From the NCBI GenBank assembly GCA_001630475.1, contig KV419435.1, positions 23,303 to 87,302 on the forward strand: a DNA stretch of 64,000 nucleotides. The letters are read 5' to 3'. Numbering within the stretch: the first letter of the stretch is position 1; the number at the start of each line of letters is the position of its first letter. A program made the translations under genes and the position numbers. The DNA comes from Sistotremastrum niveocremeum HHB9708 (lineage: Eukaryota > Basidiomycota > Agaricomycetes > Sistotremastrales > Sistotremastraceae). The notes under the pieces were generated by a model that was not told the DNA's origin, did not search any database, and was given only the letters and a program-made list of their open reading frames with translations. Below, piece by piece: positions 36,143 to 46,847 of the stretch.

Positions 36143-36350
36143 GTCTCTCGTAAACGATCCGATCTTCTTGAAACTCCTCGTCTCATTGAAGGAGAGATAC
36201 CGGATCGAACAATTTCTTTCTTCTATTTTGCTGTCCGTCCCAAAAAGGAAGCGTGTATAACCATCCAGTCGAATGCCCTGACGTAACACAGAACAAGACA
36301 GAACGTATACTAATTTTACAGGCGTAATTACAAGAGATACTCCAGCTATG

Positions 36351-37460
36351 TTACACCGGAAGCAACTTGATCTCAAAGGTCATCATCATGTTCCGCACCT
36401 GCACAATCCCTCCGAACATCTTCTTATTCAGCGTAAAATCGACTCTCTTCACGCCTTTCCTCAAGGCATACTCCCAAGCCGCCTCGTCGGGTATCGAGTA
36501 GCATCTTCGGTAATATGCTTCCTTCACTTGTTCCCTGAAACGAGGACTGAAACTTTCATAAGCCTCGCGCCCGATCCCATGCCGCAGAGCCTGATAAATG
36601 TCACCAAGGAGGGACATGACGGTGATGAAGGGATATCCATGCCGCGCTTTGACATCGATAACCCAGGGGAACAACGCACAGATGACCCTCGCAGAAGACA
36701 ATGGAGGGTCAAAGGCGGAGCAGTGAGGATCGGGAGCTGAAGAAATATAGACCGTATATGGCGGGTGGGAAATATTCCACTGGACGAGATCACCTCGTTT
36801 ATCAAGGCATCGATGAACCGATATCTCTTGATAAAATTCCTCATGCTGTCCAATCTGAGTATTCCTTCCCATGAACCAATCTGCCATTCTCGTGGTCCAA
36901 CTTCGCTCTGGCTCTGGAACACTGTCAATCCAGGCAAATGGATTGATGTCTTCTGGAAATAGGTTGTTCGAGATGTACGGAGATGAACGCGGAGAAGGGA
37001 GCATGACAGTTCCCTGATATGGCGAGGCATCCGTATGATATCCTAGGCCATTATTGTAAGGAATGACCTCTGGATAATAGGAATGGAAGGCGGTTCTCCA
37101 TACTGGGTCAACCGCCGGAAGACCTTGTGGAGCAGCAGCTGGGGAGGGACTAGTCCATGCATAACCTCCATAATTTTGAGCCGGAGGAAGAGGAGCCGCT
37201 GGAGGAGCGGGGGAGTGATAATAGACTGTAGATTGCGGGGCGGTCGGATATTGATAAGTGTAGGTCTGTTGGACGGGAGCGGGGGGAGCAGGGGTAGGCG
37301 CTGGAAGAGGCGCAGGGGTAGGTGCGGGAGGGGTCGTAATGTAGAACTGAGGAGTGTACAAGGCAATAGGGACAGCCTGGATGGGAGAATAATGTATCTT
37401 TCGTAATATCGGTGCGCCAGTCACCGGGTCTCTTTCGTACTCGATCGGGTTAGTGACCAT
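36351..37460 (-). CDS. DUF6699 domain protein
   Basis: Single-exon gene of 369 aa. The N-terminal 200 residues are Pro/Ala/Tyr-rich (PAPTPAPLPAPTPAPPAP and onward) and probably disordered. Residues about 215-345 hold the DUF6699 fold, with FDPPLSSARVICALFPWVID, then YPFITVMSLLGDIYQALRHG, and an Arg/Tyr-rich C-terminal helix. DUF6699 proteins are numerous in basidiomycetes and have no assigned function. The start ATG gives a compact frame with no nearby alternative. Downstream lies repeat copy E. Confidence 0.8.
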   Translation of the reverse strand: MVTNPIEYERDPVTGAPILRKIHYSPIQAVPIALYTPQFYITTPPAPTPAPLPAPTPAPPAPVQQTYTYQYPTAPQSTVYYHSPAPPAAPLPPAQNYGGYAWTSPSPAAAPQGLPAVDPVWRTAFHSYYPEVIPYNNGLGYHTDASPYQGTVMLPSPRSSPYISNNLFPEDINPFAWIDSVPEPERSWTTRMADWFMGRNTQIGQHEEFYQEISVHRCLDKRGDLVQWNISHPPYTVYISSAPDPHCSAFDPPLSSARVICALFPWVIDVKARHGYPFITVMSLLGDIYQALRHGIGREAYESFSPRFREQVKEAYYRRCYSIPDEAAWEYALRKGVKRVDFTLNKKMFGGIVQVRNMMMTFEIKLLPV

Positions 37461-38159
37461 TATCGCAGGGGTAGATGTGGGGAGAGGGAAATTAATGGAT
37501 GATGCTGGATGGAAGTGAAGAAGCGGCGTATAAGGCGTCCAAAGTCAAGGAACTAGTTGTCCTAGTGATTATGCTGAAGTTACGGTCTTGTTAGAAATGA
37601 AGGATAGCGGATACAGTCCTGACTGTGATCACGCTGCTAGATGTCCTTCCAGCAAAGGTAGGGAGAGTACAAGCGAGTCGAAACGAGACGAAGAGACGAG
37701 TGTGATTGACGACGTGAAGAGACTCATAAAGCAGTCAAAGGCGCTCGTCCATCTTTGATCGGCACACTTGCCGCACATTGACACGGCAACAACGGAAGTT
37801 GCCGAAGGTTCCTACTCGTTTGAGCCATGCCGAACGCCCGAATTGCTTCCGGCCGCCTGTTCAGGGTTGCTAAGGGCAGAGATTTACGAGATGCGTCCAA
37901 GAAGTATCATTACTACAAGGATGTGCGTCGTTCGTAGTGAAGAGGTGGCCGTAAAAGCCCTTATACCTTCGGCTCTACTCAGGAACGCGGGCACAGCTTT
38001 CCAGTAGGTTTGTATTGTAGTGATACAGTGAGAGCTACAATCAGGATAACTGTCTAAGATCGAAGCGACATGAGAGTGACAAAGAGAGATCGTTATGCAA
38101 TGTTCATGGGCAACGTCCCCTCGTATGATCTGAGGTCAGATCACGTCGATGGCACCCCT
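37461..38159. other. Intergenic spacer
   Basis: Separates the DUF6699 gene start from the 3' end of the thaumatin-like gene; both are on the minus strand. I see nothing in it beyond short chance frames. Confidence 0.6.
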
Positions 38160-39351
38160 CTACGGGCAGAATGTTATCGTATAGTCCGCGTTTAGGTTAG
38201 CCCCACATGTCCATAGCGCAGTGCCCGACGATTCATCGAAAGCGTAGGCGTAAGCATCTGGACAATTACCTTCTGTTAAAGATAATGTTAATATGAAAGA
38301 TCACGGAATCAGGAGCCGAACTTACTAAAGAATGGATAAAATTGAACCCCGGAAGGCGGGCATGTAGATGCAGAGTTGTGGCTCCCCGTACAACAGTTCG
38401 GCGAGTCGGCTGAAGAAATAAAATCAGGAACTGATTCATTGTAGGGTTAATATTGACAAGGGGGACACGTACATCGATTCCCGTCAAGATTGGCTTCACA
38501 CGCACTCTTACAGCCCACAGGGAAGCCAGTTGAGTCGAACGGTCCCTGCAGTTGCTGAGGGCATATGGGCCCCAGATCAATACCGCATTTGGCAGTCGGG
38601 CAGCCGACGTTGGTGGTTCTGAATAAAATGAGTAGCGTTTTAGGATAGACGGTCTTGTGAAGAGCGGATCATCCTCACATGGCCATTGGAAGGGCATATC
38701 CATCCACCAGACTCACGTCATAAAAATCCTAGCGATGAAATAACTGTCAGCGGGATGAAGATCTGAAAGGTGAAAAACATACTTGATCTCCCGGAGAAGA
38801 TAAAGTAAACTCAGCCACGGTGACCGGCGGCACACCGGTTCCAGTATGCGGGTCACATTCCAAACCTCCATTACACCCTCCTGTCAAACATGACATCGGT
38901 CCAGCGATGGAGCTGAATTCGCAATCGCGTCTGCCCTAACTGGTCGTCGTAGTGCTGTGGTCTGAGGTGTCAGTTCAACGTACCCAAATACGTCCGGCCG
39001 TCCAATTGTTGGGGACAGCGAAGGATATGGAGCTTCCTGCTGGGGCCTCCCATCCTGTCGGTGCATCCGGTACCACTGAACCAGCGTTGAGATCGGTAAA
39101 CATGGCAGGCCTGCGAACGATTTCAGATCTGAGAGCCACATGAGTGAGACCGTGCTAACCAGACCGTGAATGGACAATTATTAGCAACCGTGAATGTTCT
39201 GGTGTCCGTGTTTGAAGAATTCGAACCTGCGAAGGCCAGAGCAAGGAGAGCCGCGGCCGCCTGGACCACATTTGATGTTGAGCTCTGTTCAACACAAGAA
39301 AGCGAAGTATCAGCGAGGCTCAGTAGAGCGATAGTTGATGATGCCCACCAT
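38160..39351 (-). CDS. Thaumatin-like protein, secreted
   Basis: Eight exons (39351-39349, 39284-39160, 39110-38984, 38935-38783, 38728-38679, 38618-38473, 38409-38326, 38272-38160) give 266 aa with every phase consistent. After a signal peptide (VVQAAAALLALAFAG, about residues 6-20) come the family landmarks: NNCPFTVWPAMFTDLN, GRRDCEF, SCLTGGCNGGLEC, DFYDVSLVDGYALPM, CKSACEANL and a CP C-terminus. There are sixteen Cys in thaumatin spacing, enough for eight disulfides. Fungal members are secreted, and some bind or cut beta-1,3-glucan; activity here is not provable. The oddity is the start: the only suitable ATG forms a three-base first exon, followed by a 64-nt intron. An undetected longer 5' exon is the alternative. 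The rest of the model is firm. Confidence 0.9.
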
Positions 39352-40937
39352 ATCGAGCAATATCGAGCTTCTTTATCCAATGTGATCACTATTCAGGAGG
39401 AAAGCTGTGCCGAGGCCACGACTACGAGAACGGGACGTCGCTTGCAGACCCCTGGACAGCACGATGCTGTCGAGGTGCCTCCTCGCTGTCTGAGCCAGGA
39501 CAAATTTAGCGCCGCGTGAGAGTGACGTGAGGCGCGTGAGGACTCGGATGATCGGATTAGGTAAGCGGACTCGGCTATGAAGAGGTCTAGTCTGTTGCCG
39601 GATTGCCGCCCTTTTCTATTTTGAGCTCGACTTTCGATTTTGAGTTGAAGGGTTTGTTTTCATCTCGTAGATTAACACCCAAATATTGAGATACCACTCC
39701 TCTTGAGAATTTTCTTTTCTCTGATCAATTCAAAGACTCACCTCACTAAGGATGGCTCCGCCCCCCTTATTCGAACTGTTTTTCTGGATTCGTCATTCAC
39801 TATATGATAGACAGCAGTGAAGTGCATGTTATAAAGCCTCATGGTTGCCTTAGAACGCCCAATGAGATTGCGAGCAAGTTTCGGCGTCCTCCTTTCATAT
39901 CCATGAGTGAGATGACACGAGGCATCGGGATTTTTTGTACATGGCTTTCATCTCCCAAGTGGCGTCTTGTAACAGTATAGGCCAAGGTAAGCGACATTCC
40001 TGAGATGTATGATGCCGTACGGAGAACCAGTATACGCAAATTTTACCAGCCGATATCGGCTCAAGCTTCGTCGACGAAATTTGTGGACCCAGATAACAGT
40101 TTTTCGGAACAATCGAGTTCTTGGACACAGAGGTAGACAGTGAGCAGAAGCTGGGCAACACATTGAAATGCGAGACAGAACCAATCCGAAAGAGCTCGAT
40201 CTGAGGTTCGAAGCAATGCGATGAGAATGCCAGTGCCAATAGTAAGACGTACGAGGGAGTACAAACAGACACGAAGAATGATACAGACAGCGCCAAATCC
40301 CATTGATATGTTCCAAGATCGGATATTATATAGTATAGCAAGATGAAGAGGACACTTTAGCCAACAGTAATTCTTTGCGGCCTCCTGTGACACAGAACTT
40401 GTGTTCGTGTACGGTAATCTGTGGACCCTCACACGATAACGGAAGTCGAGGAACGACTCAACGAGGGCTCTGAGAAATACGGCAGGGTTGTGCAGGTTGT
40501 GCAGGAGTGTATGACGGTTTCTTGAATTCTAACTTGTTATCGGCATGAGGCTGAAATCCCGTCTTCCTTCAGCACCTCTCGTGCGTGGGCGACGGGCGAT
40601 GAGAACGCATCAAACATTTTTACTATATGATAGGCTCCAGTGAGGGGAATCGAGATGCATCGCCCATCCATGCTCTCTCTCTGGAATTTCGTTCGCGATT
40701 TTTTCTGGCCCAGACGGATGGTGCGGAGGAAAAAATCGGCAAGTTCCGTCAAACTACGTCAGCCAGATCACGTACGATGTGACAGTCACGGACCCTTAGA
40801 GGTTCAAGTTCATGGCGTGGGCGCGGGTGGATTGCTGCAGTCACCACCAAAGCCGTCGATAGTGAGAAGAGCGTCTGAACTACTCTTGGGCAGGTGAGGA
40901 AATTAGTGCATTTTTATCATACTCAATTTGGATCAGA
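39352..40937. other. Intergenic, one hydrophobic frame
   Basis: Between divergent genes. A minus-strand frame at 40061-40432 encodes three hydrophobic stretches (MGFGAVCIILRVCLYSLVRL, TIGTGILIALL, WFCLAFQCVAQLLLTVYLC) and could be part of a fungal 7TM-like gene, but neither its start nor its neighbouring exons are clear. The rest shows nothing. Confidence 0.4.
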
Positions 40938-43900
40938 ATGTCAGAGTTCTCTCGACTGTTACCTCCTGATCATTTCCTGAGCGTATATGAGACGATTACG
41001 GTTCCAAACACGTACGATAACGATGATGCCGGTCAGACTGTGTCTAGAAAGCTAGCTGTCATCACGCGCAATGGGCAAGGCTTACAGGATACCTCTGGGT
41101 GAGTCCATATTGTCCTGGAGGCACTACTTTCTTATTTTGGTACGCGCAGAGTGTTACTTGTCAAAGAAAGGCCGAATACACGAGCGGGAGGGCCACCAGT
41201 TGACTTTGCTGTCCTATCTGTACTGCCTGTCACCTCAAAATTCAGAATCAAGACTAGTCAAAGAGCTATCAAGATGGCCAGCCCATCACCGAACGCAAAG
41301 GCTGCAGATGACGTCATCAAAGGTAATATTGCCAGTAACCTTCGAGATAACGAACTTGACTGTCATATGGCTAGGCTTCTCTATTGAGTTCGAGAATGGA
41401 CCCGAGAAATTCTCCTTTTGGTTGTCGACCTCCGACTTCTCGTACTACAAGCCCATAATTGCCGAGCTACGGAGGTTATCAGACCTTTGCGGTTGGTCAA
41501 TGTATCACTCAATCTGAGAGCAGCTTCTTACAACCCCGTTAGAAACCTTTGATTCTCTTGTAAAATGGTCGTGGCTCACATACTATTCCAGGGGCCAGTA
41601 TCGACTCAGTATGTCAATGCGATGTTTTTCAACTTACAAAATGACTGAGCTTAATGCGACATCCAGTGCCGTTGTTTCACACTCCCCAAGGTAAGCTTAT
41701 CATCACCAGAAATCTTCCGTTTATAACCTCAATTCCAGATTTACGCGTCCTGAACGAAGAGCCGCCGTTATCTCCAATTATTTTAGGGTCTCAAGGAGTG
41801 CCGGACCACGACGTATCGGTGATTCAAGATCATTGGATACAGCAAAGAATGATCGAAAGAAAATCCGAGTATGCGCATCTCAAGGAAGTTAGGTATCCAT
41901 TAGTCATTGATGGAGGCTTTCACATGCTGACCTCAGAGATAGTATACGACTATGTTCGTTTAATGTCAACGGTCGGCCGCCTAACGGCGATCTGGAGGAT
42001 TGGATACTGGGAAAACACGTGCACCGCAAGCCCTCTTCAAGATCGCTCGAACGCTTGGATGTTGAGATTGAGAGTGGTCTAGACCTCTCATCAGAGCCGG
42101 AATCCCCTAACACAGCTTGTGAGGGCGATGACTCTGCGACTCTTAATGGATCGGACGATCCTTATCCCGACATTATTGTCGTCTCCTTCCAAGAGATGGA
42201 TCTGTCAACTGAAGGTCTCCTCTATGCGACTGCCGCATCGGTGTCCAAAGGAGATGCTTGGATCAGTGCGATCAGTGAAGCACTGTCGTTCGCGAACGGT
42301 GTCTCTTACTTGAAGGTATTCTCATCTCATTCTGTTCACTAGGTATCTAGCTTCCCTCATCACTTTCAGATAGCGTCGAAACAGCTGGTCGGACTCTTCA
42401 TGTGCATCTTCATAAAGGAACAGTTCGCGTCCGAGGATATCACCGAAGATATAAGCACTTGTGCGGTAGGAACAGGAATTCTAGGCGTAATGGTAGGCTT
42501 TTCCTCTTGTGAACATACCGCCCCGATGTCTAAACTGCGGTCTCAGGCCAACAAAGGAGCAGTCGGTATCTCGTTGACATTCCCTGGGACATCAACACGT
42601 CTGTCATTCATCAATTCACACCTGGCTGCATTCGACGAAATGCTCGATAAGCGCAATGCTGACTTCCATGAATTGTCAAGAAGACTCCGATTTGTGGATA
42701 AAGGGGGCTCCGACCGCTCCGCATTCGAAAGTCATGTATTATTCTGGATGGTGAGTTATATCTGTATTTGGCGAAATAGATTCTGATATTTCTGAGGTTG
42801 TCAGGGCGGTGAGCTTGTCCGCAACGTCTGCCGCTTTCATGTTCCTCACATATACTTCAGATTTGAATTATCGAATTGAGTTACCACAGGAGGATGTGCG
42901 AGCGCTGATGTCCGATAAATCCGAGCATAGGACAGCCAGTTTCCAAACACTTCAAACATTTGATCAGGTATAACTTGGAGTTTTCTTGATGCGTTGTATA
43001 TCTGAGCTGTCTCCATAGCTTCTTTCTTCGCGGCAGAAAGGGCTTGCTTTCAAGGGCTTTCATGAAGCTCCAATAAATTTTCTCCCGTTCGTAGTCTCAC
43101 TAAATCAGTGCGATTACTATCGAAACTTACGTTGTATCCTGTTTAGAACATACCGCTTCGCTGGCGGATACGGAAGTGATGATTTGGGATACGATCTCAA
43201 GTGACTGCTTTCTCCTCTTCGTAATCTCTGAAGGTGCTGAAATGGAGTCCAGACGCCGGCCGGCGTGGACCGATCGAATATTGTACTTATCGTCTCCCAT
43301 GACGCACGTTATTCAGACATCTTATAACAGTCATCCGGATGTTATGATGAGCGACCATAAGCCCATCTCGGCCGAATTCTCAATCACTGTCTGTCTTCCA
43401 GTCATATGTTTCCTAGCTTTTACTGACATAATCTGCAATAGACCCATAGAATTAATGAAACCAAACAGGCTTCCGTGCTGGCCGACATCCTCTCCAAGAC
43501 TAAAGGGACTCAGATCCCCGAAGCTCGTCAAGCCGAAGACGACGACCGGCGCTCGATACCCCGGTTACGACTCTCACCGTCTACGATTGAAGTCGGTGAC
43601 ATCAGGTATCAGTTCACTTGCCCTCAATACACGTTTCTCTGACAGCCTCTCGTAGATATGATGAACCTAAGGAAGCTGTCTTGACGTTGGAGAATATCGG
43701 CCAGGTACTGTGACGTCATCCGTTCCATGCAACATCCCTGGTAATGATAATCATTCAGACGGCTTGCGCTTGGCGTATCATTCCCAAGTCGATGGAAGGA
43801 GCTGCAGGTACTTGTTGCTAGTGATCTCAAAGCGTGTTTGAGAATCTGATTTTTATCCTCTAGCTCCTGATTGGCTGTCGGTTACGCCGACTTTTGTAGG

Positions 43901-45058
43901 TTCCTTCTCTTTACGACATCAAGCCGCAGCTCAATGACATACTACAGGGAATGGTACCTCCGAACTCTTCATGCAATGTACATGTCAAGATCCATGTAAA
44001 TGCTCAAAATGCGCGGGCGTTGAACGAAGGCGTCTCGATTCTTGATGAGACCGTTATCCTCCACGTAGTTGGGGGTCAAGATCACTTCCTTCAAGTGTGC
44101 GGAAACTACCGTCTGTATATCCGCCATCACCTTGAGCCCTAGCTGAACTATAATACCCAGAGGGTACGTGTTTTGGGAACGACCTCAATTGGCTGGTCCG
44201 CCTCCCTTGTCCTGTAAGAGAATTCGCCAAAGACCGGAATCAATGGAAACTCCTTCCCGAAAATGGAGCACTGAGCTGCCCCAGAGAATTGGGCCGTCTT
44301 CTGGAATGGCTGATGTCCAACGCTGTGACCGTTGTGGGTTTCCTTAATAGCTGGTGAGTAACCGAATTTATTGACCACTTTTACAGGATGATCTTTGTAT
44401 TCAACCGGGTGATCCGCAAGTTGCTCAGCGTATCAGAGAGGTGCGTCTATTGCATCGAATTCATCATTCAATCTCACTCATTGTCTTATAGAGCCTGGAT
44501 ACAGGCGATGAGTTCGATTTCATCCCAGCGGTCGATAAACATACCCTGGCACTAGCGTTTGGCGAGACGTTGATGCAATTCCTCAACTCTTTGTCGGAGC
44601 CATTGATCCCTTGGTCCCTGCACGGGGAATGTGTTAATGCTACGACTCGAGACATGGCGTTCGCAGTATGTGGCTTCAGTCTTGTAAGACACAGTCTCAC
44701 ACTTCACTACTCCAGATCATCCATGAAATGACATCCTACTCCGCTAGCGTAAGCTTCATCGGTTCTTTTCCCATTGTCGGACCACTCATCATGTTACAGA
44801 GCCTGGTATCTATAACTGCGTTCCTTCATTTCCTCAGTCTGCAGTCCTCGAAGGAGACGACAGATCGCATCCAGGATCTAGGTCAGCCCTCAATTCCATA
44901 TTTATTCCGCCCATACTCAACATAATGCCTGACATTCAGTCCTGAAATTTGCTCCGATCTTGCTTCGTGACCCTCCCCAAGACGCGCCGGAGCTTGTTGC
45001 GAGTAGCTTATCTCCGTTACAGAAAAGACGATTCGTAGAGTACTTCTTTGTGACGTAG
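40938..45058 (+). CDS. OCRL/INPP5B-type inositol polyphosphate 5-phosphatase with ASH and RhoGAP-like domains
   Basis: 24 exons give 931 aa: 40938-41098, 41150-41322, 41375-41491, 41667-41690, 41739-41892, 41937-42315, 42370-42492, 42547-42750, 42805-42808, 42861-42967, 43019-43086, 43147-43200, 43253-43388, 43442-43605, 43656-43704, 43759-43807, 43864-43895, 43948-44110, 44161-44333, 44387-44440, 44492-44665, 44716-44748, 44800-44881, 44940-45058. A PH-like N-terminus (1-150) precedes the phosphatase domain (about 205-565) with SFNVNG, VVSFQEMD, NSHLAA, GDLNYR (446-451), PAWTDR (526-531) and SDHKP (556-560), all the catalytic motifs. An ASH domain and a RhoGAP-like domain (WLVRLPCPVREF onward) follow. 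The RhoGAP part has no obvious Arg finger, as in human OCRL. The family removes the 5-phosphate of PI(4,5)P2 at endosomal and Golgi membranes. Exon 9 is 4 nt. The 175-nt intron 41492-41666 is the least certain. Confidence 0.92.
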
Positions 45059-45262
45059 ATTATTCTCTTGGTTTTATACTGTTGCCCAAAGCTGTCAAAT
45101 CACGACAAGGGCTTGATTTTCTCAGGCCTTAACATACGCAAAGTTGATGAGGACGCGATCACGTGGAGGCACGTGACGAAAAGAAACTTCTCGAATGCGG
45201 ATTTGCAATTCACATAAGAGGGCGTCGGCTCCTGCACGCCTGGACCACGATAGCAGATCACC

Positions 45263-46847
45263 ATGGCGGAATCAGCAGGCAGCGCGAACAGACCCATTGG
45301 ATTTTTCGACATAACGATTGGTGACAAGCCAGCTGGACGAATCGCGTTTACTCTTTTTGAGGATCTGCTGCCTCGCACCGTCGAGAATTTTAGTATGTGT
45401 TACTTGGTGTGCGTGTGGCTGCTACTGATGGCTCATGTTCTCCATTTAGAATGTCTTCTCACTGGCGAGAAAGGGATTGGGAAGAGGGGAAAGCCACTGC
45501 ACTTCAAGGGTAGCCCGTTTCATCGTGTGATCAAAGGGTGAGTTCATACTGTGATCACGCATCCTGCCGCAGCTGATCTTGTGATGGCAGCTTCATGTGT
45601 CAGGGTGGTGACTTTACTGAAGGAAACGGTAGCGTCTTTTCAACAGAGTTGCTGCAATGACTGAGGCGCTCACCTGAATCTAGGAACCGGTGGTGAATCC
45701 ATCTATGGCGATAAATTCGAGGATGAAGCATTTCCCGTAAATCATACCAAACCATTCCTGCTCTCTATGGTCTGTTGGCTTTCTGAGTGTTTTGGATATT
45801 ACTTACGGTTCGACAGGCCAATGCAGGGAAAGACACGAACAGCAGTCAGTTCTTCATCACGACGGCGAAGGTGTGTCGTTTTTGTGCTTGCCAACGATGA
45901 TTTAAACAGGCTCATATGCCACCAGACACCCCATCTTGATGGAAAGCACGTTGTCTTTGGAGAAGTTTTTCGTGGGAAGTCTGTCGGTGAGTGCACCTTC
46001 TCTATGCGGCTCTTTCTCCGGTTGATTCATTTCCGTTGCTTTCTACAGTGCGACAGATCGAACGTTTCCCTACTGAGCCCAGCGATCGACCCACCGAACC
46101 TATTGTGATAGCCGATTGCGGAATCTTATCGCCCGACGATCCTTCCCTGACCGAGGCTGTCGAGCTTCCCAAAGATGGAGATAAATACGAAGATTATCCT
46201 GAGGACGAAGACGTGGATTTGGAGACGGATGACGGTGTTCAGAAAGCTGTTGCTATTGCTAAGGATATCAGGGAGATTGGGAACAAACTGTTCAAGGAAG
46301 GAAAATTCGCAGAAGCACGGGCAAAATACGAAAGTACGCCTTCTGTCTTTCTTAAGAACCAATCTGTCTTTCTCATTTCACTCCTTCAGAGTCTCTGCGT
46401 TACCTCGACGTGCATCCAGTTCTCCCAGAGTCAACATCCGAAGAAGTGAAAACTTCCTACTACGCCATTCTGACACCTCTCCTCTTGAACGGCGCTCTGG
46501 CATCCATCAAAATCACTCCATCGACCTCATCAAACTATCGCATTGCCATTTCATACACAACCCGCGCAATAAACACCGGCGTTCTGTCCGATGCCGACAA
46601 AGGCCAGTGATTTCCCTTCGTTTATTGAGAATATTCACTTACCATAATACCAGGCAAGGCACTCTATCGACGAGCTCTCGGCCGCGTCGGTGTCAAAGAG
46701 GACGACGAAGCAGAACGCGATCTACTCGAAGCGAGCAAGTTCGTCAAAGGCGACGCAGCTATTCTCAATGAATTGGAGAAGGTCAAACAGAGGAAGAAGG
46801 AGAAGAGGGAAAAGGATAAGAAGGCTTATAAGGGCCTCTTCTCGTGA
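45263..46847 (+). CDS. CPR6: Cyclophilin-40 (peptidyl-prolyl isomerase D, Hsp90 co-chaperone)
   Basis: Nine exons (45263-45392, 45450-45537, 45591-45628, 45684-45769, 45817-45870, 45926-45986, 46049-46333, 46390-46602, 46654-46847) give 382 aa, the usual Cyp40 size. The cyclophilin domain (about 10-180) has [22 protein letters not shown] and [12 protein letters not shown]. His135 replaces the cyclosporin-contacting Trp of cyclophilin A, as in human Cyp40. The TPR region (about 220-360) starts [20 protein letters not shown], and the tail is Lys/Arg-rich ([20 protein letters not shown]). Members isomerise prolyl bonds and dock on the MEEVD end of Hsp90. The last intron only works with a GC donor (AAAG|GCCAGT), giving [10 protein letters not shown] after splicing. 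The gene follows the 5-phosphatase by 204 bp on the same strand, probably with its own promoter. Confidence 0.93.

Larger units (their letters stand above)
32892..36350. other. Interval with decayed gene pieces and repeats
   Basis: Contains the coding-like minus-strand pieces at 33.3-34.25 kb, an imperfect direct repeat at 34.4 and 34.75 kb and repeat copy E. At 35185-35442 (-) a frame starting MHPPLPPRASNCDRFRW is open for 85 codons with a donor-like site near 35331, but it matches nothing I know. Confidence 0.4.

Noticed and set aside
41597-41613. Extra 17-nt exon (after CCAG, before GTATGT) in the 5-phosphatase
   Set aside because: Including it breaks the phase needed by the following 24-nt exon; joining 41491 directly to 41667 keeps the frame.
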